Origin: Lysobacterales bacterium
Lineage (GTDB): Bacteria; Pseudomonadota; Gammaproteobacteria; Xanthomonadales; Marinicellaceae
Assembly: GCA_020442725.1 (NCBI GenBank)
Contig: JAGRJO010000005.1
Span: 1-32,891 of the forward strand
Reading direction: 5' to 3'
DNA: 32,891 nucleotides
Position 1 is the stretch's first letter; every line of letters starts with the position of its first letter. The notes below the pieces were generated by a model. That model was not told the origin of the DNA. It was given only the letters and a program-made list of their open reading frames with translations, and did no database searches. The translations under genes and the position numbers were made by a program. Below are positions 7,515 through 14,632 of the stretch, in pieces.

Positions 7515-10034
7515 TTGGAATACATTCTCAATCCTGAAATAATCATTTTACAAAAAGATGGTCAGTTTATTACTGACTCTTTGAGTTCAATTGATAAAAA
7601 ATACCGAATGGAGTCGGTAGATTTGATTATTTTAAACAACTTTATAACTCCTTGTACAATAAAGAAGTCCGTTGATAGTTTTGTCAGTGGACTTCAATTT
7701 ATAGATGTTTATACACAACAAGAAGATATACGGTTTGCAGAAAATAAAATCAGGGGTTACATTGAGCACTCTATATTAGTCAATGCAAATACTACCGGCG
7801 ACTATTTAACGAATTGTAAAGATATAAAAAAAATTAATAGTTTGCCAGTAACTGATTCTAAATGTTCTGTAGAAAAGAAATACAAACTCAGCAATAATTT
7901 TGCTCTTCTTGTCTCTGAACAAGGCTTTCTGATTAGTCTTTCTCATCAAGAAGAATATTATCAGTTACCGTTAGAATATTTATTGGTTTTATCTTCTGTG
8001 GTTGGAAGAAAAACAATGAATGAAGTGATATCCGAATTAGGTATTATCAAAAAAGAAGATGTAGAGAAAATCTTTTACCAATTGGCAGAAAAGAAATTAA
8101 TTATTGAAGAAGTAAAACACCCATTTCTTTCTCTGCAGACGACCAGTCAAATTAAACAGGAAAATCAAGTTTCTCAAAAGCAAAGCTGGAAGGACTTAGA
8201 ATCTGATAACAGGATCCCTGTCTATTTTGTTCCACACATGGAAAATCATTATCCTTTGGCATTAGGGCTTTTGCACAGCTCTCTAAGTCACTATGATGGT
8301 GGAAGACTTCAAAAAATATTCAATTTCATTCCAATTTCGTATTTCACACCTGAAGTACTGCTCAATCAGGTTTATAGAAAATTTGGTAAAGGGATATGGT
8401 TATTTTCCAACTATATGTGGTCAATTGATTTGAATTTGAAAATATCAAAATTAGTTAAAAATCACAATCCGGAAAACATAACAATTCATGGCGGACCGAG
8501 TACTCCCAATTACTTACAAGCCAGCAGGGATTTTATGAACAAAAATAATTCAGTTGATATTTCTGTTCATAATGAGGGCGAAGTTACAATTTGTGAGGTT
8601 TTAGATAGTATTTTGATAAATCATAATCGGTTGGAGTTCGATAATGAAAAGCTCAGTGGAGTACAGGGCATCACCTATCGCCATCCGAATCAAGATGGAG
8701 AATATATTAAAACTGCTAACAGAGAGAGAATGGCTGAACCTGACCAAATTCCATCCCCTTACATTGAGGGTACATTTGATGGCTATGACGGACGGGTTGA
8801 TGCAGCGATTGTGGAATCAAATCGCGGATGCCCTTTTGGATGTACATTTTGTGATTGGGGTTCGGCTATCAGTCAAAAAGTCAGAAAATACGATTTAGAG
8901 CGAGTAAAAAACGAAATACGTTGGATAGCTGAAAAATCGACAAAGATTTTATGGATAGCCGATGCCAATTTCGGTATGTATGACCGAGATATTGAATTGG
9001 CTTCCTTTATTGTTGAAATGAAGAAAAAGCATGGTTTTCCTCAAGAAGTGGTTGTTAACTATACAAAAAATTCCACCTGGAGGCTGGCAGAAATTATTAA
9101 AATATTTACAGAAGGTCAAATTGTCAGTCAGGGTATCATATCAATACAAACTACAGATGAAAAAACTCTAGAAGTTATCAACAGGAAAAACATCAAAACT
9201 GAAAAATATGATGAACTGGCTCAAGTATTCTCTGATTTGAATCTGCCATTATCAACAGACTTAATGATAGGGCTGCCGGGAATTACTGTTCAGGCATTTA
9301 AAAATGACTTGCAAAGATATATGGATTTGGATGTGTCGGTCAAAGCCTATCCAACTCAGTTATTACCGAATAGCCCCATGGCAAATCCGGAATATTTGGA
9401 AAAGTATCAGATTAAAACTGATGAAAATGATTTCATCATATCGTCTTTCAGTTTCAGTGAAGACGAACTCAAGCTGATGAAGCAACTGAATCGTTACTAC
9501 ATGATTGCTGATGGATACTCTGTATTGAGATATGTCATGAGATATTTGCAATGGGAGTATCAAGTTAAGGCAATAGATTTTTTACACGATTTATTGATGG
9601 AAATAAACTCCAATACTGAAGAACTTCCGTTTACGAGTTGGGTGTTTCGGTATTTTGATACAGCAAAATTCATTCCGGTGGGTTGGTATCGGTTTTATGC
9701 TGAAATTAGTGAGTATATCGTGAAAACTTATCCTCAAGTGAATACTCAAGAATTATCCGAAATCATAAAATTAAATCAGTCCTGTATGCCTGTTGATAGT
9801 TGTGATTATCCTCTGTCAATCGAGTTGAAATATGATTGTGAGAATTATTTTAAACACAATTTGTCGGTAACAGATGATGAACGTAAGAAACTTTATGAGT
9901 TTGGTAATGCCACATTTAGTATAGATGATCCCGGATTGATGGCTCATATCAATTATGAATCTTTACAATATGACTCCCATCAGTACTTTTGGGAGCTAGA
10001 TTCCTCAATATCTCGCGCAAAATCAAAAGTGTAG
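7515..10034 (+). CDS. Cobalamin-binding-type radical SAM enzyme with tandem N-terminal PqqD-like domains
   Basis: This is an 839-residue enzyme. The start is TTG at 7515, preceded by AAGG at 7502-7505; no ATG fits better. Residues about 1-90 and 121-200 look like two related winged-helix units of the PqqD/RRE sort, each ending in a helix with a 'no longer needed loop then hydrophobic strand' pattern (for example KLIIEE). Residues about 215-375 form a B12-binding-like Rossmann domain with HGGPSTP (His325). The radical SAM core has the CxxxCxxC cluster ligands Cys439, Cys443 and Cys446 in CPFGCTFCDWG, then WIADANFGMYDRD and DLMIGLPGIT. A helical C-terminal domain of about 200 residues follows. 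Such enzymes methylate unreactive carbons or do other radical chemistry. It is the last gene of the operon. The substrate is unknown; a ribosomal peptide is suggested only by the PqqD-like modules. Confidence 0.88.
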   Translation: MEYILNPEIIILQKDGQFITDSLSSIDKKYRMESVDLIILNNFITPCTIKKSVDSFVSGLQFIDVYTQQEDIRFAENKIRGYIEHSILVNANTTGDYLTNCKDIKKINSLPVTDSKCSVEKKYKLSNNFALLVSEQGFLISLSHQEEYYQLPLEYLLVLSSVVGRKTMNEVISELGIIKKEDVEKIFYQLAEKKLIIEEVKHPFLSLQTTSQIKQENQVSQKQSWKDLESDNRIPVYFVPHMENHYPLALGLLHSSLSHYDGGRLQKIFNFIPISYFTPEVLLNQVYRKFGKGIWLFSNYMWSIDLNLKISKLVKNHNPENITIHGGPSTPNYLQASRDFMNKNNSVDISVHNEGEVTICEVLDSILINHNRLEFDNEKLSGVQGITYRHPNQDGEYIKTANRERMAEPDQIPSPYIEGTFDGYDGRVDAAIVESNRGCPFGCTFCDWGSAISQKVRKYDLERVKNEIRWIAEKSTKILWIADANFGMYDRDIELASFIVEMKKKHGFPQEVVVNYTKNSTWRLAEIIKIFTEGQIVSQGIISIQTTDEKTLEVINRKNIKTEKYDELAQVFSDLNLPLSTDLMIGLPGITVQAFKNDLQRYMDLDVSVKAYPTQLLPNSPMANPEYLEKYQIKTDENDFIISSFSFSEDELKLMKQLNRYYMIADGYSVLRYVMRYLQWEYQVKAIDFLHDLLMEINSNTEELPFTSWVFRYFDTAKFIPVGWYRFYAEISEYIVKTYPQVNTQELSEIIKLNQSCMPVDSCDYPLSIELKYDCENYFKHNLSVTDDERKKLYEFGNATFSIDDPGLMAHINYESLQYDSHQYFWELDSSISRAKSKV

Positions 10035-10103
10035 CAATCATTCAGTCTTGGTTAAGATTAATTAAATTAATATATCAATTACAAACCAAAATTGAGGTGT
10101 CTT

Positions 10104-10502
10104 ATGAAAAAGTTATTAGTTTCAATGTTATTTGTTTCAGCCCTAGCTTTTGCAGGTGATTATTTTGCGAATCCGGGAGATGATGCCGCAAAGCTCGTTT
10201 TAAAATCCAATAAGTCAACACAAAGAATTTCATCTGTTATTCTTCAAGAGGTCAATGGCGATTTAGTTTCCCCTCGTGAAAATGCAGTGTGGTTAAAGCC
10301 TGGCGAGTATCAATTGAGGTTGGCTCCGGTGATATTAAATAACACCGCTCCGGGAACTCAAAAATCTTTAAAGAGAAAAACAGATAATGTGAACAATATG
10401 CTCAATATTACGGTTGAATCGGGCAAAACATATTATCTTGGCTTTGATTCAAGTGATGAAGAGGTGAAAAACTGGAAGCCCGTTGTTTGGAAAGAAGAAT
10501 AA
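10104..10502 (+). CDS. Small exported protein of unknown function
   Basis: This is a 132-residue protein that I do not recognise. The start ATG at 10104 has GAGG at 10094-10097, and the protein opens with a signal peptide (MKKLLVSMLFVSALAFA, cleavage before GDYFANPG). The mature part is short and beta-rich, with VWLKPGEYQLRL and an ending motif SGKTYYLGFD then WKPVVW. This resembles small periplasmic beta-sandwich proteins in which a 'PGxYxLxL' strand precedes a 'GxxYYL' strand. It contains no cysteine in the mature part. It lies 69 bases after the radical SAM gene and could be the last member of that operon or a separate gene. An upstream in-frame TTG at 10092 is less likely because it overlaps the ribosome-binding site. 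Confidence 0.8.
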   Translation: MKKLLVSMLFVSALAFAGDYFANPGDDAAKLVLKSNKSTQRISSVILQEVNGDLVSPRENAVWLKPGEYQLRLAPVILNNTAPGTQKSLKRKTDNVNNMLNITVESGKTYYLGFDSSDEEVKNWKPVVWKEE

Positions 10503-10567
10503 CCTTTGCATCCTGGAATGAATTGTATAAAATATTACAGATATAGTTTTTAAATTAGGGGATTATT

Positions 10568-10984
10568 ATGTTTTGGGTGTTTTTGTTAACTATGATTATT
10601 GTCGGGGCGATTGCTGCATCTGGATTCATTCAGAGCAAAATCGAACAAAGTAAAGTGGCATTTGAGTTTTCAAAACCTTATGAAGGTTGGATTGGGCTTG
10701 TTTCACTTGTTCTAGGTTTATACTGGTTTTTTGAACTTCTCTTTAATCTTGGCACAAGGCTGAAATGGGTTCCGGTGTTGACAATAATTTATTTGGTTGC
10801 AATTGTAGTATTAATTGTTCTAGCATTGATGATGTCTAAAAGTTTATTAAAAAGCCTTATGGGTGAGAATAAAGCATCAGAGTTTGTTGACAGTACAGCT
10901 GGTAAATTTGAGTCTCTGAAGGAAAAACTAGGTCTGGTTGCTATAGGCTTAGCTCTCTTACTTTTTATAATCAGAATCACATAA
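10568..10984 (+). CDS. Small integral membrane protein, unknown function
   Basis: This is a 138-residue inner-membrane protein with about four hydrophobic helices, at approximately 3-20, 41-60, 68-88 and 121-136. A more polar segment (about 92-118, GENKASEFVDSTAGKFESLKEKLG) probably forms an amphipathic cytoplasmic or periplasmic helix. The ATG at 10568 follows GGGG at 10557-10560. I recognise no family. The gene is followed by a strong terminator shared with the convergent ung gene. Its link to the genes upstream is only positional. Confidence 0.75.
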   Translation: MFWVFLLTMIIVGAIAASGFIQSKIEQSKVAFEFSKPYEGWIGLVSLVLGLYWFFELLFNLGTRLKWVPVLTIIYLVAIVVLIVLALMMSKSLLKSLMGENKASEFVDSTAGKFESLKEKLGLVAIGLALLLFIIRIT

Positions 10985-11007
10985 ATTAGTTATTAGCGTT
11001 TCAAATA

Positions 11008-11047
11008 AAGCCTCTTAGGAAATTATTTTTTTAAGGGGCTTTTTTTA
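11008..11047 (+). terminator. Rho-independent terminator between the membrane protein and ung
   Basis: A 10-bp stem (AAGCCTCTTA with TAAGGGGCTT, one G-U pair) and a 14-base loop are followed by seven T residues. It sits at the convergence of the plus-strand membrane-protein gene and the minus-strand ung gene, whose stop codon lies in the T tract. Confidence 0.8.
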
Positions 11048-11728
11048 TATGTTTTTGATTTTCCAATCAATAGGTTGGATTCCATTTTCGATAAGATATT
11101 TATTACATTTGGAAAAATGCTGGCATCCAAAGAATCCTCGATGAGCTGAAAGCGGACTTGGATGGACTGTTTTCAAAATTAGGTTTTCATTAGGGTTAAT
11201 TGAAGCTCCTTTTTTATGAGCATAAGATCCCCATAACATGTAAACAATGTGTGTATGATGCTGATTGAGTTCTGAAATAATTTTATCGGTAAAAGTTTCC
11301 CAGCCTTTGTTTTGATGACTTCCTGCCATACTTTGATTAACAGTAAGAACACTATTTAGCAACAAAACTCCCTGATTCGCCCAGCTCTGTAAATTCCCAT
11401 GGTTTGGAACTTGAAAACCAATATCATCATGAAGTTCTTTGTAAATATTCTTCAAAGAAGGTGGGATAGCAATTCCTTTATTCACTGAAAAACACAATCC
11501 GTGTGCCTGATTCGGACCATGATAGGGATCTTGACCGATAATAACTACTTTCACTTTTTCCAGCGGTGTAGAGTTCAAAGCATTGAAAATATTTTCGCCT
11601 TTAGGATAAATAACCTTACCTTGTTGTTTTTGAGTTAACAAAAAGGATTTCAAATTTTTCATATAAGGGAGTTCAAACTCATCCTTTAGGACATTCAGCC
11701 AGCTGGGATGGAGTTTGACTTCAGCCAT
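11045..11728 (-). CDS. ung: Uracil-DNA glycosylase
   Basis: This 227-residue family 1 uracil-DNA glycosylase removes uracil from DNA as the first step of base-excision repair. The water-activating motif is GQDPYH (Asp67, His70), followed by GPNQAHGLCFSV for uracil binding. The leucine-loop motif HPSPLSAHRGFFG (about residue 188-200) holds the catalytic His. Length and order match the E. coli enzyme. The gene starts 3 bases after the stop of the double-receiver gene on the same strand, so the two are probably co-transcribed from upstream of 12535. It ends in the shared terminator at 11008-11047. Confidence 0.97.
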   Translation of the reverse strand: MAEVKLHPSWLNVLKDEFELPYMKNLKSFLLTQKQQGKVIYPKGENIFNALNSTPLEKVKVVIIGQDPYHGPNQAHGLCFSVNKGIAIPPSLKNIYKELHDDIGFQVPNHGNLQSWANQGVLLLNSVLTVNQSMAGSHQNKGWETFTDKIISELNQHHTHIVYMLWGSYAHKKGASINPNENLILKTVHPSPLSAHRGFFGCQHFSKCNKYLIENGIQPIDWKIKNI

Positions 11729-11731
11729 AGA

Positions 11732-12535
11732 CTAAGATTTTGCTGAATTCATTTGAAACTGTTTGAAACGAATCTGGAACTGGACTTTTTTTATAAGAAT
11801 TTCGTTATCAACCGGTTTTAGAACTAAATCATTAGCACCGGATTTGAGGATTTTCTTTTGATTTTTTTCGTTCTCGTCGCCTGTCATCACGACCATTGGA
11901 AGTTCAATTTTATTGATCTGTAAAATCTCACGCACATACTCAATCAGCCATTGAGCCGTTTCATTATCTTTCAAATAATAATCGGAAAGAATCACATCAT
12001 ATTTAGTAATCGCATGTTCTTTATTTTCCAATAATTCGATGGCATCCGTAATTGACAAAACATGATCACATGACAGCTCGTGATTTGCGAGATTTTTCTT
12101 AGTTGCATGGGCAACAACTCTGGAATCTTCGATATACAAAACATGACCTTTGACATTTTCTTCCGGTGCAAGAATCCCTTTAATAAAAAATTCCAGACCA
12201 CTTTGACCTTTAGACTTATCTAAATAATCAGTCACATCGGCATCCATGTGTCTTTGTTGAACCCGGTGGTCAACATCTCCGGAGATAACAAGAACAGGAA
12301 TATAATGCTGATTGGCACGAACAAATTTACAAATTTCCACGCCATCACCATCAGATAAGAGCAAAGATGTAATGAGCATGTCAATCGAGTTATCGGTAAT
12401 AATCTCTTTAGCTTGAGCCACATTGTCAGCTAAAAAAATTTCACTTTCAGGTTTAATTTTTTGAACTGTTTTTTTGGTTAGGGCTCGTGCTAATTTTGAG
12501 TTATCAACGATAAGTATATTTGCAATTTCGGACAT
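11732..12535 (-). CDS. Double-receiver response regulator with a degenerate first receiver
   Basis: This is a 267-residue signalling protein made of two CheY-like receiver domains (about 6-122 and 131-258) with no output domain. In the first, the phospho-acceptor Asp is Ser57 (DMLITSLLLSDGDG), while Ser85 and Lys107 remain at the switch and Lys positions, so this domain should not be phosphorylated in the usual way. In the second, the acidic pair Glu136-Asp137, the acceptor Asp185 (VILSDYYL), the Thr in VVMTGD and the Lys in VLKP are all present. Such double-receiver proteins may act as phosphate sinks or partner-binding modules, or feed chemotaxis or c-di-GMP pathways. No kinase is adjacent. 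Its promoter region is divergent with the MoxR operon and contains a 20-bp-spaced direct repeat. Confidence 0.88.
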   Translation of the reverse strand: MSEIANILIVDNSKLARALTKKTVQKIKPESEIFLADNVAQAKEIITDNSIDMLITSLLLSDGDGVEICKFVRANQHYIPVLVISGDVDHRVQQRHMDADVTDYLDKSKGQSGLEFFIKGILAPEENVKGHVLYIEDSRVVAHATKKNLANHELSCDHVLSITDAIELLENKEHAITKYDVILSDYYLKDNETAQWLIEYVREILQINKIELPMVVMTGDENEKNQKKILKSGANDLVLKPVDNEILIKKVQFQIRFKQFQMNSAKS

Positions 12536-12566
12536 TTAACCTGCAATCAAACAAAAGTAATCACAT

Positions 12567-12595
12567 TTTACTAGATGCTTATATGATTTACTAGA
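12567..12595. repeat. Paired direct repeat TTTACTAGA in the divergent promoter region
   Basis: The nonamer TTTACTAGA occurs at 12567-12575 and again at 12587-12595, exactly 20 bases apart, close to two helical turns. It lies 32 bases upstream of the double-receiver gene, in the 170-base or so region divergent to the MoxR operon. Same-face spacing suggests a dimeric regulator site, but I know no protein with this motif. Confidence 0.4.
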
Positions 12596-12738
12596 ACAGA
12601 TTGGCAGAATTCAATGAAAGCGATTTTGCAGAAAATTGAAATTTTTCATAAATTTGTTGTCATAATTTTTGGCAAGATTTCAATTGATGATTTGCTTTCA
12701 TTAAGATGAGAACTGGTTTATTATGTTTAAAAAAACAA

Positions 12739-13665
12739 ATGGAGAATACATTGCAGAATCAACTGATACTCAAAGCGATTGAAGAGGTGAGTCACAAGTT
12801 ATTTGATAAACAAAAACAGATAGAGTTAGCTTTTGCATGTATTCTTGCAAACGGGCATTTGCTTATTGAAGACAAACCAGGTTTAGGTAAAACCACTCTG
12901 GCGAATGCCATGGCTCAAGTATTGGGTTTAAGCTTCAGAAGAATTCAGTTTACCAGTGACATGCTTCCAAGTGATGTTTTGGGCGTTTCTATTTTCCAGC
13001 CGAACACGTCTGAGTTTAAGTTTTTTCAAGGACCAATTTTTACACGACTGTTGCTGGCTGATGAATTGAACCGCGGTACTCCAAGAACTCAGAGCGCTTT
13101 GTTGGAGGCGATGGCTGAGAAGCAGGTGAGTGTCGATGGCAAAACTTATCCACTGGAAAAACCATTTTTTGTGATTGCCACGCAAAATCCAACAGATGAA
13201 GCCGGAACATTTCCTTTGCCGGATTCACAATTGGATCGTTTTACGGTCAGTATTTCACTCGGCTACCCTTCTGAACAATCTGAAAGACAGCTCTATTCGG
13301 ATCAGTTTGCTTCCGCTTTTAGAACACCTTTGAAAAAAGTGGTTGATGAGAAACATCTTCTCCAGGTCCAGGAACATATTGAGTCGCTTTATGCCGGAGA
13401 TGAAGTTAAAGATTATCTTCAACAATTGGTTGCCAAAACTCGAAGCCACAGTCTTTTGGTTGATGGTTTGTCACCAAGAGCCGGGCTGGCAATGTTTCGA
13501 TTGTCTCAGGCAATCGCTTTTATCGATGGTCGTGATTTTGTGATTCCAGAGGATGTGAAAAATGCCTTCACGCCGGTCGCTCAGCATAGGATGAGAAGTC
13601 GTTCAGTTCAGAAAAAAGTGAAGAATATCTTATCGGAAATTCTGCATGAAACAAAAATCCCGTAA
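12739..13665 (+). CDS. MoxR-family AAA+ ATPase
   Basis: This is a 308-residue AAA+ ATPase of the MoxR group, thought to act as a chaperone maturing partner proteins. Walker A is DKPGLGKTT, Walker B is LLLADELNR, and the MoxR-typical segments TQSALLEAMAEKQV, ATQNPTDEAGTFPLP and QLDRF all appear, followed by the lid domain with SPRAGLAM. The start is uncertain. In-frame ATGs lie at 12706 and 12739, neither with a ribosome-binding site, and a TTG at 12751 is preceded by GGAG at 12741-12744. I chose 12739 because the family usually begins close to this point. Its end overlaps the DUF58 gene by 20 bases. The MoxR-DUF58-transglutaminase order is a widespread conserved operon. Confidence 0.92.
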   Translation: MENTLQNQLILKAIEEVSHKLFDKQKQIELAFACILANGHLLIEDKPGLGKTTLANAMAQVLGLSFRRIQFTSDMLPSDVLGVSIFQPNTSEFKFFQGPIFTRLLLADELNRGTPRTQSALLEAMAEKQVSVDGKTYPLEKPFFVIATQNPTDEAGTFPLPDSQLDRFTVSISLGYPSEQSERQLYSDQFASAFRTPLKKVVDEKHLLQVQEHIESLYAGDEVKDYLQQLVAKTRSHSLLVDGLSPRAGLAMFRLSQAIAFIDGRDFVIPEDVKNAFTPVAQHRMRSRSVQKKVKNILSEILHETKIP

Positions 13666-14632
13666 TTCAGAGTCATTTAAAGACCGGCTATTTGCCAAAT
13701 TTGCTCCGAATCTGGTTTTGCATAAAAGTCCCGAAACTTTGCCTCTGAACTTAAATTGGAGAAGAATTTTTGTATTACCGACAAAGCCCGGAATATTCTT
13801 TGGATTTGTTACTTTTTTGATGCTGATTGCCAGTCTGAATTTTAATAATAATCTGGGTTTAATGATGACATTCTTGCTGTTTGGAATTGCTCAGGTTGCA
13901 CTTTACAGAACTTTTTTAAATTTGAAGAGTTTGACAATTCATCATGTTGAGGCTCAGCCGGTTTTTGCCGGTGAAGTAGCAATATTTAAATTACACTTAA
14001 AAACAACTGAAACAAAATTTGATATTGGCACAAAGAATAAGAGCTATGAAAATAGCGTGTTGGAGGTGATACCTGATCAACTCAGTAGTATTAAACACCG
14101 GCTGAGATCACAGAAACGAGGGTGGTTGCAATGTGATAAGGTTAAAATTTACAGCTCTTTTCCGTTTGGAATTTTTTACGCCTGGGTTTGGGTGAATATT
14201 GGTGAGAAATGTTTGGTTTATCCAATTCCGGAGGTGAATCCTCCACCGCTTCCACAAAATGCCGGAGATGAAGGAGATGCCTCCAAAATAACTCACGGTG
14301 ATGATTTTCATGGCTTAAAACCTTTTCAGTCAGGAGATTCTTTGCGGTTGATTGCATGGAAAAGAACGGCTCAAACCGGAGAGTTAATTAGTCGTGAGTT
14401 TCAGCAACATCAGGGCGATAAATTGCTATTGGACTATTCAACTGTTCCATTGTCAGATATGGAAATGAAACTTTCCCGATTGACAGCTTGGGTTTTGAAG
14501 GCTCAAAAATTGCAATTGGATTATTGCTTGAAATTACCGGGGTTTGACTCTGGCTTTGGATATTCTAATGAACATTATCTGAAATGCTTAAAAGCGTTGG
14601 CATTATTTGGACTGGAAAATGAAACTGACTAA
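13646..14632 (+). CDS. DUF58 membrane-anchored protein
   Basis: This is a 328-residue protein with two hydrophobic helices (about 48-66 and 70-88) followed by a soluble region. It carries the DUF58 signature GDDFHGLKPFQSGDSLRLIAW around residue 215-235, continuing to TGELISREFQ. The region after the helices is beta-rich with an RGW...F.FPFG... pattern, as in other members. DUF58 proteins have a von Willebrand-like fold and are encoded between a MoxR ATPase and a transglutaminase, as here. They are probably clients of the ATPase. The gene overlaps MoxR by 20 bases and the TgpA gene by 14, so all three are translationally coupled. Confidence 0.9.
   Translation: MKQKSRNSESFKDRLFAKFAPNLVLHKSPETLPLNLNWRRIFVLPTKPGIFFGFVTFLMLIASLNFNNNLGLMMTFLLFGIAQVALYRTFLNLKSLTIHHVEAQPVFAGEVAIFKLHLKTTETKFDIGTKNKSYENSVLEVIPDQLSSIKHRLRSQKRGWLQCDKVKIYSSFPFGIFYAWVWVNIGEKCLVYPIPEVNPPPLPQNAGDEGDASKITHGDDFHGLKPFQSGDSLRLIAWKRTAQTGELISREFQQHQGDKLLLDYSTVPLSDMEMKLSRLTAWVLKAQKLQLDYCLKLPGFDSGFGYSNEHYLKCLKALALFGLENETD

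Noticed and set aside
5532-10034. Lasso-peptide cluster (S9 isopeptidase beside a TonB receptor)
   Set aside because: No lasso cyclase (asparagine-synthetase-like), leader peptidase or precursor peptide is visible; only the peptidase and receptor resemble such clusters.
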